Shown here in pieces: positions 1-8,761 of a DNA stretch of 64,000 nt. Position 1 is the first letter of the stretch. The number at the start of each line of letters is the position of its first letter. The notes beneath the pieces were generated by a model. That model ran no database searches, had not been told where the DNA came from, and saw only the letters and a program-made list of their open reading frames with translations. A program made the translations under genes and the position numbers. Location: the NCBI RefSeq assembly GCF_000258765.1, contig NZ_AJLT01000024.1, positions 37,355 through 101,354 on the forward strand, given 5' to 3'. Origin of the DNA: Gillisia marina (GTDB lineage Bacteria > Bacteroidota > Bacteroidia > Flavobacteriales > Flavobacteriaceae).

Positions 1-1417
1 CTTGAGAATTATTCTGAAGGTAAACAATCATCGCTTCTCTTAGCATCTCATCGCTAGGACGGGATTGATATAAATTCGGTATCGATCTTAATTCCCTATT
101 AGTCATCGGAGAAATTACCGGAACTTTTAAACTCATTAATTTTGAAGCTGCCTCTTCTGAAGTAGCTTGTAATAACGGACCTATTACAGCATCTACATTT
201 CTAAAATCGTTAGCATCAATTAAAGAAGATACCTTTCCTGCTTGATTTTGAGTATCGTAAACACGAAGATTCGTAGAAATACCTAATTCTTTAGCTCGTT
301 CTACTGCCATTATAGCTCCGCTATAAAAATCTAAAGAGATACGCAAAACACGATCCTTTTGAATCAGCTCTTTGGCATTAGAAATAGAATCATTATTAAT
401 TTTGCTAAGATTGTAAGGAAGCATCAAAACTAGGTTTTTAGGATCGTAGCTTTTAATATTTTTAGAAAGATCCATTTTAGATAATTCTGAAGAAGGCATT
501 GCTTCACCTTTTACTTCAAATAACTCATCTAGTTTATTTCCCTTAGAATCTTTAGTGGGTACTTTTAATACCATCCCCCATTTAAGTCCATCTTTTAATG
601 CAGGGTTTAAAGCGATTAAAGAATCTTCAGCAACTTGAAATCTTCTTGTAAGACCATACATGGTTTCCTGTGGCTGTACTTCGTAAAATTCGAAAGCATC
701 ATTGGTAATAATCACAGGCTGATCCAATACATCTGTATTCACTCTAATCATTGTTCCGGGTTGTAAGATTCCGGCTTTAGGATTAAGCGCCTCCAATTCA
801 TTTACTGTCATCCTATATTTACGGGCAATCCCATATTTTGTTTCCTTTGGAAGAATAATATGCTCTCTCGTTTTACCGGTTTGAGCAGCAGGTTTATTTT
901 CAGGAAAAGTTCTTGAATTCCTTATATCAGGATTTCTTTCTTCAATTATAACTTTCCCTGGTGCAGGTCTTTCTTTATTTTCAGCAATTATAACTTTATC
1001 GGGAGTGCTTTCATCTATCACAAATACAGGGATCTGAATAGTTTCTCCATTCTGAAGTTCCTTTGAATATAATTGCTTATTGTATTTCTTGATGTCTTCT
1101 ACACTAACTCCATATTGCTTAGATAGGCTATATAAAGTTTCCTTTTTCTGAACTTTATGAGAATTAAAACTCACTGCTTTTTTTACAGCCGTTTCACTTT
1201 CTTCCAAAGACATAGGAATTACCAACTTTGCATTTACTTGCAAACCTTCCTTGGCTTCAGGATTCAGTTTAAGCAAGGTTTCCTGGCTTATATCATATTT
1301 TTTAGAGATACTATATACTGTTTCCCCAGCAGCAACTGTATGATATTGATACGCCTGACCAAAGGCACTAGTAGTAAGAACTTGAAAGAACAAGCATATA
1401 ATAATTACAAACCTCAT
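1..1417 (-). CDS. LysM-repeat protein with ABC-type substrate-binding fold (3' end cut by window edge)
   Basis: The protein starts with ATG at 1417 and reads open to base 1, so its C-terminus lies outside the window. A signal peptide (about residues 1-21, ending SAFGQ) is followed by four LysM repeats at roughly 22-67, 85-133, 185-228 and 240-285, each with the usual [ED]T-x-Y-[GS]-[IL] core. From about residue 300 the sequence resembles a periplasmic leucine/amino-acid-binding (Peripla_BP_6-like) domain, with stretches such as VDAVIGPLL and VPVISP. LysM repeats bind peptidoglycan, so this is probably a periplasmic wall-associated protein; what the C-terminal fold binds is unknown. It lies 35 bp downstream of guaA on the same strand, so cotranscription is likely. 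Family assignment is good; function is inference. Confidence 0.8.
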   Translation of the reverse strand, partial: MRFVIIICLFFQVLTTSAFGQAYQYHTVAAGETVYSISKKYDISQETLLKLNPEAKEGLQVNAKLVIPMSLEESETAVKKAVSFNSHKVQKKETLYSLSKQYGVSVEDIKKYNKQLYSKELQNGETIQIPVFVIDESTPDKVIIAENKERPAPGKVIIEERNPDIRNSRTFPENKPAAQTGKTREHIILPKETKYGIARKYRMTVNELEALNPKAGILQPGTMIRVNTDVLDQPVIITNDAFEFYEVQPQETMYGLTRRFQVAEDSLIALNPALKDGLKWGMVLKVPTKDSKGNKLDELFEVKGEAMPSSELSKMDLSKNIKSYDPKNLVLMLPYNLSKINNDSISNAKELIQKDRVLRISLDFYSGAIMAVERAKELGISTNLRVYDTQNQAGKVSSLIDANDFRNVDAVIGPLLQATSEEAASKLMSLKVPVISPMTNRELRSIPNLYQSRPSDEMLREAMIVYLQNNSQ

Positions 1418-1452
1418 ATGTTATTTTTTTACTGAAATTAATTAGTGACCAA

Positions 1453-2985
1453 TTATTCCCACTCTATCGTTGCCGGCGGCTTAGAACTTATATCGTACAC
1501 TACTCTATTAACGCCTTTAACCCTATTTATTATGGTATTCGATATTTTTTGTAGGAATTCGTAAGGTAAATTCACCCAATCTGCCGTCATTCCATCGGTA
1601 GATTCTACTGCTCTTAAAGCTACTACTTTTTCATAAGTTCGCTCATCACCCATTACTCCTACAGAATTTACAGGTAATAATATCGCTCCTGCTTGCCAAA
1701 CCTTATCGTACAACATCCATTCTTTCAATCCATTTATAAAAATAGCATCTACTTCTTGAAGAATTCTCACTTTTTCAGCAGTTACATCTCCTAGAATTCT
1801 AATTGCTAGTCCCGGCCCTGGAAAAGGATGTCTTCCTAACAATTCTTTTGCGATTCCTAATTCTGCTCCTACTCTTCTCACTTCATCCTTAAAAAGTGAA
1901 CGCAATGGCTCTACAATTTTAAGCTTCATAAAATCCGGTAAGCCACCAACATTATGATGCGATTTTATAGTTGCTGAAGGCCCTCCAGTAACAGAAACAG
2001 ATTCTATTACATCTGGATAAATAGTTCCTTGAGCTAAAAATTTCACATCTTGAATCAGGTGGGCTTCATCATCAAAAACTTCGATAAAAGCATTCCCAAT
2101 TTTCTTTCTCTTTCCTTCAGGATCACTAATTCCAGCTAAGGCATCCAAGAAACGTGCCGAAGCATCTACTCCTTTCACGTTTAATCCCATATGCTTATAC
2201 TGATCTAAAACGCTATTGAATTCGTCTTTTCTTAGCAAGCCGTTGTTTACAAATATGCAATATAAGTTCTTCCCGATAGCCTTATGTAAAAGCACCGCAG
2301 CTACAGAAGAATCTACACCTCCACTTAAGCCAAGAACAACCTTATCGTCACCAATTTTTTCCTTTAATTCTGAAACAGCCATATCCACAAATGCTTCAGG
2401 AGTCCAACTTTGCTCCACTTCGGCAATCTTCACTAGAAAGTTTTCTAACAATTGTTTTCCATCTGAAGTATGATATACTTCCGGGTGAAATTGAATTGCA
2501 AATGTTTCTTCTCCTTCAATTCTGTAGGCAGCATTTAAAACATCTGAAGTACTTGCTAAACGCACAGCATTGGTTGGTAATTCCTTAATGGTATCACTAT
2601 GGCTCATCCAAACCTGAGAATTCTCTGTGATATCGTCAAACAATACTTCGGCATCTTTAATTACCGAAAGATTTGCTCTCCCATATTCTCTGGTTTCTGA
2701 AGGTTCAACTTTTCCACCGTGAAAGTGTGCTAAATATTGAGCTCCGTAGCAAACAGCTAATAATGGCATTTTTCCTCTAATTTCTGAAAGATCTGGATGC
2801 GGTGCATCTTCTGCTCTCACAGAAAAAGGACTTCCCGAAAGGATAGTAGCCTTAAAATTAGAAATGTCTTTTGGTGGATTGTTGTATGGGTGGATTTCGC
2901 AGTAGATGTTAAGCTCTCTAACTCGTCTTGCAATTAGTTGCGTATACTGGGATCCAAAGTCTAAAATAAGTACGTTTTGTTGCAT
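1453..2985 (-). CDS. guaA: GMP synthase (glutamine-hydrolysing)
   Basis: GuaA converts XMP to GMP with ATP and glutamine in purine synthesis. The N-terminal class I amidotransferase carries its catalytic Cys at about residue 79 in VCYGAQY, with QFHPEV supplying the His/Glu of the triad near residue 167. The ATP pyrophosphatase P-loop LSGGVDSS follows at about 220, and the C-terminal dimerisation domain ends in KPPATIEWE. The length of 510 residues is usual for bacteria. A TTG lies two codons upstream at 2991, but the ATG at 2985 gives the conserved beginning [13 protein letters not shown] and is preferred. A TAnnTTTG-type element (TACTTTTG, read on the minus strand, at 2996-2989) sits almost on the start codon, which would give a very short or absent leader. 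Confidence 0.97.
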   Translation of the reverse strand: MQQNVLILDFGSQYTQLIARRVRELNIYCEIHPYNNPPKDISNFKATILSGSPFSVRAEDAPHPDLSEIRGKMPLLAVCYGAQYLAHFHGGKVEPSETREYGRANLSVIKDAEVLFDDITENSQVWMSHSDTIKELPTNAVRLASTSDVLNAAYRIEGEETFAIQFHPEVYHTSDGKQLLENFLVKIAEVEQSWTPEAFVDMAVSELKEKIGDDKVVLGLSGGVDSSVAAVLLHKAIGKNLYCIFVNNGLLRKDEFNSVLDQYKHMGLNVKGVDASARFLDALAGISDPEGKRKKIGNAFIEVFDDEAHLIQDVKFLAQGTIYPDVIESVSVTGGPSATIKSHHNVGGLPDFMKLKIVEPLRSLFKDEVRRVGAELGIAKELLGRHPFPGPGLAIRILGDVTAEKVRILQEVDAIFINGLKEWMLYDKVWQAGAILLPVNSVGVMGDERTYEKVVALRAVESTDGMTADWVNLPYEFLQKISNTIINRVKGVNRVVYDISSKPPATIEWE

Positions 2986-3067
2986 GCGCAAAAGTAAGAA
3001 TTTGAACGAATAATGTCCTAGCAGAATTATTATTTTATACCTTTAATTATATCCAATCCATACTTTT

Positions 3068-3793
3068 ATGAAATATCTGGTCGCCATTATCTTTTCTATT
3101 GCAATCGTTCTAGCTTCCTTCTTGTTGGGAAATGCATATATTAAAAGAGCGCAACCTGTTGGAGTAATTTCAGTAACCGGTTCTGGGAGCGAGAATTTTA
3201 CTTCAGATTTAATTGTTTGGGAAGGCCAGTTTGTAAGAGTTTTTCCTTTATTGAAACAAGCGTATGAAGATCTTAATCGGGATAAAGAAACGGTAAGAAA
3301 TTATTTAATTGAAAAAGGAATCCCTTCAGAAAACATAGTTTTTAATTCTGTTCAAACCAACGAGCAACGAGATAATCAATATCAGAACGGGAATTATGTT
3401 GGAAGCACTTTTAAGGCCTATGAGCTGGTACAATCGGTTAAAATTGAATCTACTAACGTGGAATTAATAGAGTCGGTCTCCCGTGAGATCACAGAATTAT
3501 TGAATAAAGGGGTACAATTTAACTCTACTCCTCCAAGATATTATTATACCAAAATTGCCGATCTTAAGATAGAAATGATCTCTAAAGCTACTGAAGATGC
3601 AAGGGTTCGTGCCGAAAAAATTGCAGAGAACAGTGGTGGACATTTAGGAGAACTTAACAATGCCAGCATGGGCGTTTTTCAGATAACCGGTCAGAATAGC
3701 GGGGAAGACTATAGTTGGAGCGGTGCTTATAATACCCAAGACAAAAAGAAAACCGCTTCTATTACCATGCGTTTAGAATATAAAATAGATTAG
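3068..3793 (+). CDS. SIMPL (DUF541/YggE-like) domain protein
   Basis: This 241-residue protein has one N-terminal hydrophobic segment (residues 3-24) that would act as a signal anchor, then a SIMPL domain. Diagnostic parts are ISVTGSGSENFTSD near the start, QSVKIES in the middle, the helix KATEDARVRAEKIAENSGG and the end KTASITMRLEYKID. SIMPL proteins are periplasmic or membrane-anchored and form oligomeric rings; their biochemical role is poorly defined, and some are linked to oxidative stress. The gene is divergent from guaA, with 82 bp between the start codons. The ATG follows an AT-rich leader with no clear Shine-Dalgarno sequence. Confidence 0.82.
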   Translation: MKYLVAIIFSIAIVLASFLLGNAYIKRAQPVGVISVTGSGSENFTSDLIVWEGQFVRVFPLLKQAYEDLNRDKETVRNYLIEKGIPSENIVFNSVQTNEQRDNQYQNGNYVGSTFKAYELVQSVKIESTNVELIESVSREITELLNKGVQFNSTPPRYYYTKIADLKIEMISKATEDARVRAEKIAENSGGHLGELNNASMGVFQITGQNSGEDYSWSGAYNTQDKKKTASITMRLEYKID

Positions 3794-3859
3794 CTCTTAT
3801 TTTATTTAAAGCCTTTTTATAAAAATTGTTGTACTAAAATTTAATTCTGATAAAAAGTT

Positions 3860-4226
3860 ATGAAGGATACCAGTCACCACGATGAACGAATTGCGAAAAT
3901 GACTTTTGCATCGGTATATCCACATTATGTAACTAAAGTCGAAAAAAAAAGGAAGAAGCAAGGAAGAATTGCATCAAGTGATCGAATGGCTTACAGGCTT
4001 CGATGAAAAAAAATTAGAGGAACTCATTAATTCCAAAGTAACCTTTGAAGAATTCTTTACAGAAGCTCAATTAAATCCGAATGTCACTTTGATTAAGGGT
4101 GTGATTTGTGGCTATCGGGTGGAAGAAATAGAAAATGAGTTAACTCAAAAAGTGAGATATCTGGACAAGTTAGTGGATGAATTGGCGAAAGGGCGTAAAA
4201 TGGAGAAGATTTTAAGGAAAGAATAA
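3860..4226 (+). CDS. DUF2200 family protein, reading frame broken by one extra A
   Basis: The N-terminal part starts with ATG at 3860 and reads [16 protein letters not shown], then runs into a run of nine A (3942-3950). Beyond that run the family sequence [13 protein letters not shown] continues in the next frame to the stop at 4226. Removing one A gives [11 protein letters not shown] and an uninterrupted 121-residue DUF2200 protein, the usual family size. DUF2200 proteins are small cytoplasmic proteins of unknown function. The lesion is exactly one base in a homopolymer, so a sequencing error is the simplest reading; slippage or a true mutation remains possible. Confidence 0.75.
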
Positions 4227-4254
4227 AATTTTTATTAAATAAATAATTGGACTA

Positions 4255-4800
4255 ATGTTAAACGACTTGTTTCAGGAAGCATGGAAAACACTGAATGTTG
4301 CTGCATCCGGGAAGGAACATCCTTTCAACTTTTGTACGCTGGCAACAATTGGAAAAAATGCGTCCGTTCGGCAACGCACTGTAATATTAAGAGGGCTTAC
4401 TGAAGAAAAAAGCTTGTTGTTTTATACAGATCTTCGATCCACTAAGATCAAGCAGATCAAAAACAATTCGAATGCAAATTGCCTCTTCTATGACCCCAAA
4501 ACTCAACTGCAATTAATACTTAAAGGAAAGATTTTTGTCCATACAGATGATGATATATGGGAAGAACACAAGGATAAAATAGATGGAAAAGCAATTAATA
4601 ACTACAATACTTTATTACCTCCCGGCAAACCTATTAAAAATCCATTGAAGGTGGAGAGAACTCACCGCCTACATTTCGGACTCTTAGAGTTTATACCTAT
4701 TAGAATGGAATATTTAAAGCTCAAGGAAGACTCTAACCATCTACGTGCAAGGTTTAGATTAGATGAAGGAATTTGGAAACAGACGTTTTTGGTACCTTAA
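4255..4800 (+). CDS. Pyridoxamine 5'-phosphate oxidase-family flavoprotein
   Basis: This 181-residue protein resembles the FMN-binding split-barrel (PNPOx/Alr4036) family. It begins with a helix, then has FNFCTLATIG and VRQRTVILRG, which in this family form the first barrel strands and the phosphate-binding arginine region. FYTDLRSTKIKQIKNN follows and is also typical of PNPOx relatives. It is shorter than true PdxH and lacks the complete C-terminal PNPOx dimerisation region, so a role in vitamin B6 synthesis should not be assumed. The gene begins 28 bp after DUF2200 on the same strand, so the two may share a transcript. Confidence 0.75.
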   Translation: MLNDLFQEAWKTLNVAASGKEHPFNFCTLATIGKNASVRQRTVILRGLTEEKSLLFYTDLRSTKIKQIKNNSNANCLFYDPKTQLQLILKGKIFVHTDDDIWEEHKDKIDGKAINNYNTLLPPGKPIKNPLKVERTHRLHFGLLEFIPIRMEYLKLKEDSNHLRARFRLDEGIWKQTFLVP

Positions 4801-4842
4801 ATATATTTTAGATCCCTCATTTCATTAGAAATTACAATTCTT

Positions 4843-4955
4843 TGTCATTCTGAGCAAAGTGAAGAATCTGATTATTGCCAAATCAATCTTAAGCAGAAAT
4901 TCCTTTTATGTGAAAATTTCTAGACTCCGCTCGAAATGACATTCTGAGCCTGTCG
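4843..4955. repeat. Dispersed intergenic repeat fragments
   Basis: Two short motifs fill the convergent gap before the tRNA gene. The first begins TGTCATTCTGAGC at 4843 and runs to GAAGAATCT near 4869. The second contains CCGCTCGAAATGACATTCTG around 4927-4946. The first aligns base by base, with substitutions, to intergenic segments at 12796-12822 and 22722-22748. No coding potential is evident. Confidence 0.6.
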
Positions 4956-4965
4956 CAAAATTTTG

Positions 4966-5001
4966 AACAAAAAAAACTCCTTAGTTTCCTAAGGAGTTTA
5001 A
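4966..5001 (-). terminator. Rho-independent terminator of tRNA-His
   Basis: An 11-bp perfect stem (AAACTCCTTAG, 4974-4984, against CTAAGGAGTTT, 4989-4999) with a 4-base loop is followed on the minus strand by a run of T. It lies just downstream of the tRNA-His 3' end. Confidence 0.85.
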
Positions 5002-5006
5002 AAAAG

Positions 5007-5081
5007 GGTGGAAGACCGGGTTCGAACCGGCGACCCTCGGTACCACAAACCGATGCTCTAACCAGCTGAGCTACAACCACC
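5007..5081 (-). tRNA. tRNA-His (anticodon GTG)
   Basis: On the minus strand the cloverleaf can be traced: acceptor GTGGTTG (5080-5074), D arm GCTC...GAGC, anticodon stem TCGGT/ACCGA around loop TTGTGGT (anticodon GTG), and T arm with TTCGAAC. The extra G-1 characteristic of tRNA-His is encoded at 5081, opposite C73 at 5007. CCA is not encoded in full. The 3' acceptor strand reads CTTCCAC, so positions 5-68 and 6-67 are U-U oppositions. A canonical promoter lies upstream and a terminator downstream, so this is a single-gene transcription unit. Confidence 0.95.
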
Positions 5082-5096
5082 ATTTATTCGCGGATG

Positions 5097-5126
5097 CAAA
5101 TGTATATTTTTTCTATTATTCCTCAA
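5097..5126 (-). promoter_or_regulatory. Bacteroidota-type promoter for tRNA-His
   Basis: On the minus strand, TTG (5126-5124) is followed by exactly 19 bp and then TACATTTG (5104-5097). This matches the Bacteroidota primary sigma consensus (TTG, about 19 bp, TAnnTTTG). The G of the -7 element is 16 bp from the first tRNA base. Confidence 0.75.
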
Positions 5127-5140
5127 AGAAAAAAATGAAA

Positions 5141-5857
5141 TTAAATTAGGTCAAAAATGGAATCTACTGCGGGATAGCGTTCCACAGTAAAACCTTCTGC
5201 ATATTCGGTACCAATAAGGCGTCCCAAGTCTCTTGCACGATAGGTTATGCTATCAAAAAAGTTGTCGCTAGAGATCGGTGTAGAGGGTTCACTGCTTTCT
5301 TTATCGAAAAATTGTGTTTTATAAGCCTTTACGGAGTTCATCTTAACATCCATATATCCGGTAATATCCACCGCGATATCGGGAGTGATATTTTTCCATT
5401 GAATGTAATGGTATACGTGCTTTGGTCTCCATGGATCTTGAGCGTTGCCGTCTTCTTTCGTTTCAATTTTCCGAAGCCCGCTTAGAAAACAAGCATCGCT
5501 TACTAATTTAGAGCCTTTACCGTGATCTATATGCCTATCCTCTATCGCGTTGCAAAGCACAATTTCGGGTTTATACTTTCTAAGCATTCTAATAATTTCC
5601 AGTTGGTGTTCTTCATTATTAATAAAAAACCCATCCTTAAATTTTAAATTTTCTCTAACTTTTAATCCTAGGATTTTGGAGGCATCTGCGGCTTCTTGAT
5701 CTCTAATTTCCGCAGTTCCACGAGTGCCTAACTCTCCACGAGTAAGGTCTATAACTCCAACTTTTTTCCCATTTGCAACTTCCTTAGCAATTGTTCCCGC
5801 ACAACTTAGTTCAATATCATCGGGGTGTGCTCCAAAAGCTAATAAATCTAATTTCAT
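5141..5857 (-). CDS. bshB1: Bacillithiol biosynthesis deacetylase BshB1
   Basis: BshB1 removes the acetyl group from GlcNAc-malate to give GlcN-malate, the second step of bacillithiol synthesis. The zinc-binding AHPDD motif is at residues 10-14 and the later His-rich motif RHIDHGKGS at about 110. DLTRGELGTRG, characteristic of the family, lies in between. The length of 238 residues is normal. The upstream neighbour is a Cys/Met-metabolism PLP enzyme 26 bp away on the same strand, which fits because cysteine is the last component added to bacillithiol. A bacillithiol-linked YtxJ protein is encoded 10 kb away. Confidence 0.93.
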   Translation of the reverse strand: MKLDLLAFGAHPDDIELSCAGTIAKEVANGKKVGVIDLTRGELGTRGTAEIRDQEAADASKILGLKVRENLKFKDGFFINNEEHQLEIIRMLRKYKPEIVLCNAIEDRHIDHGKGSKLVSDACFLSGLRKIETKEDGNAQDPWRPKHVYHYIQWKNITPDIAVDITGYMDVKMNSVKAYKTQFFDKESSEPSTPISSDNFFDSITYRARDLGRLIGTEYAEGFTVERYPAVDSIFDLI

Positions 5858-5883
5858 ATTCTATTTACTCTAAATTATTTTCT

Positions 5884-7047
5884 TTAAACTTTCAGCTCTT
5901 TCAACGAGGCTAATGCTTGTTCTATATCTGCAATAAGGTCTTCCTTTTCTTCAATTCCTACTGAAAATCGCATCAATCCATCTTTAATTCCCTGTTTTTG
6001 TCTTTCTTCCGGACTTAATAAGGCATGAGAAGTCATTGTTGGAGATAAAATGGTAGATTCAACTCCCGCAAGACTCATAGAAGATTTTATCATTTTCAAT
6101 TTTTTCTGAAACATGGAAGCATCCAGACCTTCTTTCAATTCAAAAGATAACATTCCTCCAAAGCCTTTCATCTGAGATTTTGCCAATTCATGATCTGGAT
6201 GAGATTTTAGGCCCGGATAATATACTCGGGCTACATCTTCATGTTTTTCAAGATATTTAGCCATCTTCTTCGCATTCTTATTCTGAGCTTTCACTCGTAA
6301 ACCCATTGTTTTAATACTTCTCTCCAAAAGCCAAACAGTAAAATCACTTAAACTGCCTCCAAAATTCTTTGCAAGCTGAAAAATAGTATCTATATGCGTT
6401 TCCGAAGAAATCACCGTTCCAGCCAAGATGTCGCTATGACCTCCCATATATTTTGTGGCCGAATGAATCACGATATCAATACCAAAATCTATAGGATTCT
6501 GATTCACAGGGGAGGCAAACGTATTATCTATCATACTCACCAATCCGTGTTTCTTAGCTATTTTTGCGATGGCATTGAGATCTGTAATGGTAAGCAAAGG
6601 ATTCGAAGGAGTTTCAATATAAATCACCTTCGTATTCTCTTTGATTTCAGCCTCAAAACTTTCAGGTTTAAAATCTTTTGTGAACGAATAGGAAATTCCA
6701 AATTTTTCGAATTCTTCAACTACTAAATTACTGGTACCTCCGTAAAGGGTGTTTTGCAATACCACATGATCTCCATTATGTAAAAATGCCATTAAAGAAG
6801 TGCTTACTGCCGCCATCCCACTCCCAAAAATCAAGGCAGCTTCTCCATTTTCTAAAGAAGCCATTTTCTTGGCCAACGCAACCTGATTAGGCGTGTTGAA
6901 ATATCTAGGATAACGCTTTACTTCTACATCTTCAAAAGCATAGGAAGTAGACATATATAAGGGAGAAATAGCTCCTTTGAATTGAGTGTCTTTTAATTCT
7001 CCTGCATGGGTGCAACGAGTGTTAATTCCTTGAGGTTTATTCTTCAT
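5884..7047 (-). CDS. Cys/Met metabolism PLP-dependent enzyme (cystathionine gamma-synthase/lyase type)
   Basis: This 387-residue protein is a trans-sulfuration family enzyme. The family start with IxTRCTHAG is present, followed by PLYMSTSYAF, and the PLP-binding Lys is at about residue 199 in HSATKYMGGHSD. ETPSNPLL (about 145) and the C-terminal SFELKEG and SLAGVESTI blocks also fit. Members catalyse gamma-synthase, gamma-lyase or beta-lyase reactions on cystathionine, methionine or homoserine esters; these cannot be separated reliably by eye, so no symbol is given. It probably forms an operon with bshB1. No S-box riboswitch is seen upstream. Confidence 0.9.
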   Translation of the reverse strand: MKNKPQGINTRCTHAGELKDTQFKGAISPLYMSTSYAFEDVEVKRYPRYFNTPNQVALAKKMASLENGEAALIFGSGMAAVSTSLMAFLHNGDHVVLQNTLYGGTSNLVVEEFEKFGISYSFTKDFKPESFEAEIKENTKVIYIETPSNPLLTITDLNAIAKIAKKHGLVSMIDNTFASPVNQNPIDFGIDIVIHSATKYMGGHSDILAGTVISSETHIDTIFQLAKNFGGSLSDFTVWLLERSIKTMGLRVKAQNKNAKKMAKYLEKHEDVARVYYPGLKSHPDHELAKSQMKGFGGMLSFELKEGLDASMFQKKLKMIKSSMSLAGVESTILSPTMTSHALLSPEERQKQGIKDGLMRFSVGIEEKEDLIADIEQALASLKELKV

Positions 7048-7257
7048 AATAAATACTGTTAAGTATATGTAATTTTTGCTCTAATGTAAAAAGAATTTAT
7101 CTAAACGCTTTTCATTTAAAATCTAAGAGCAAAAAAGCAAAATTTTCTTCTCCAGATATATTAACCTGTGTTAATATAATGAGTTAAACTTAGTTTAAAG
7201 TAGCCTTATTTCTAACTTCAAGATATCATAATACTTATCTTGTAACATCAAATTAAT

Positions 7258-8325
7258 ATGAAAAAGAAAATTATGAGCGAAGTTAAAGCATATGCAGCGT
7301 CATCTAAAACCGCAGAATTAGAACCCTTAAATATAGAAAGAAGAGATATTACCAAAGAAGATGTTGAAATTGACATCTTATACTGTGGAGTTTGCCATAG
7401 TGATATACATACGGTTAAAAACGATTGGAAAAACTCTCAATATCCCGTTGTTCCTGGTCATGAAATTATAGGGCGTGTAACCAAAGTTGGTGACAACGTG
7501 AAAAATTTTAAAGAAGGAGATCTCGTGGGAGTTGGATGTATGGTAGATTCCTGCCAAACGTGTGATTCTTGTAAAGAAGATTTAGAACAGTATTGTGAGA
7601 ATGGTGCGACGTATACATATAATAGTGAAGACAAACATTTAGGAGGTTACACTTTTGGGGGTTATTCTGAAAAAGTTGTTGTCGATAAAAAATTCGTCTT
7701 AAGTGTTCCTGAAAATTTAGATATTAAAGCTGTAGCACCACTACTTTGTGCGGGAATTACCACTTTTTCTCCACTTAACCATTGGAATGTAAAAAAAGGT
7801 GATAAAGTGGGGGTTATAGGCCTTGGTGGTTTAGGGCATATGGGAATTAAATTTGCCCACGCCATGGGAGCTCATGTAGTTATGATAACTACTTCTCCGG
7901 GAAAAAGTGGAGATGCCAAAAAATTAGGAGCAGACGAAGTTTTGATCTCTAAAGATGAAGAAGAAATGAAGAAACACGCAAATTCTTTCGATTTTCTTTT
8001 GAATACCGTACCAGTTGGGCACGATGTTAATCCTTATATAGGGTTATTAAAACGAGATGCAACTATGGTATTGGTTGGTGCAATTGAACCTTTAGACCCT
8101 ATTCACGGAGGCGGACTAATTGCCAGCAGAAAAACTATTGCAGGTTCTCTTATTGGTGGAATCAAAGAAACTCAGGAAATGTTAGATTTTTGTGGGAAGC
8201 ACGATATCGTTTCGGATGTGGAGATGATCGACATTCAAAATATTAATGATGCTTACGAACGAGTTCAGAAATCTGATGTAAAATACAGATTTGTAATAGA
8301 TATGAAATCGCTTAAGGAAAGTTAG
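7258..8325 (+). CDS. Zinc-dependent NAD(P) alcohol dehydrogenase (YahK/cinnamyl-type)
   Basis: This is a medium-chain dehydrogenase of 355 residues from the first ATG. The catalytic zinc site shows Cys46 in YCGVCHSD and HE at 68-69. The structural zinc site has four cysteines at about 99, 102, 105 and 113. The nucleotide-binding loop GLGGLGHMG follows at about 187. These features fit the broad-range aldehyde-reducing YahK/AdhC group. A second ATG at 7273 begins MSEVKAYAAS, the more conserved family start, so the real protein may be five residues shorter. A strong terminator follows. Confidence 0.9.
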   Translation: MKKKIMSEVKAYAASSKTAELEPLNIERRDITKEDVEIDILYCGVCHSDIHTVKNDWKNSQYPVVPGHEIIGRVTKVGDNVKNFKEGDLVGVGCMVDSCQTCDSCKEDLEQYCENGATYTYNSEDKHLGGYTFGGYSEKVVVDKKFVLSVPENLDIKAVAPLLCAGITTFSPLNHWNVKKGDKVGVIGLGGLGHMGIKFAHAMGAHVVMITTSPGKSGDAKKLGADEVLISKDEEEMKKHANSFDFLLNTVPVGHDVNPYIGLLKRDATMVLVGAIEPLDPIHGGGLIASRKTIAGSLIGGIKETQEMLDFCGKHDIVSDVEMIDIQNINDAYERVQKSDVKYRFVIDMKSLKES

Positions 8326-8348
8326 AATTTATAAAAATTGTTTTTAAA

Positions 8349-8385
8349 TGAGGTTGACTAATCGTCAACCTCATTTTTGTTTTTG
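8349..8385 (+). terminator. Rho-independent terminator after alcohol dehydrogenase
   Basis: A perfect 10-bp stem (TGAGGTTGAC, 8349-8358, against GTCAACCTCA, 8364-8373) with loop TAATC is followed by a T-rich tract. Confidence 0.85.
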
Positions 8386-8428
8386 CTAATAAAAATATTA
8401 CCTCAATATTGTGGTTTATAGTTGATTC

Positions 8429-8475
8429 GTCAACCCATCCTGAAGCATTGGGATAGTTCAGGGTCTCAATTTAGA
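8429..8475. repeat. Dispersed intergenic repeat, diverged copy, in a 376-bp gene-free stretch
   Basis: The segment runs from GTCAACCCATCCTGAAG to TTCAGGGTCTCAA and resembles the repeat copies at 12880-12907 and 20727-20753. The rest of 8386-8761 is AT-rich and shows no credible gene. Confidence 0.45.
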
Positions 8476-8761
8476 ATTTTGAATTTTAGTATTAAGATGT
8501 TCTTAAATATTACAAAAGATATCTGAACAGGATGATAATTTTATTACATTTTTACACAGCCATATTTTATTAAAACTCTGAATAGGGAATTAAAGTTCTA
8601 GATTTCAGAAGAACAACATTCATGTTTTTTTGAAAGATTCAATTAAATAGAAAACATCCCGGAAGACCAAAAAAATCATCGCTCAACACATCTTATAGCT
8701 GTGAGCTTTCAATTTCTGAAATGTAGCACGAAAAACCTACGGGCTTTTTTATCTTTACATC

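Noticed and set aside
4889..5083. A 64-residue open frame starting MVVVAQLVRAS on the minus strand
   Set aside because: It is a translation of the tRNA-His gene, a well-known spurious protein type.
7048..7257. Possible SAM riboswitch before the Cys/Met PLP enzyme gene
   Set aside because: No conserved riboswitch core or terminator structure could be traced in the AT-rich gap.
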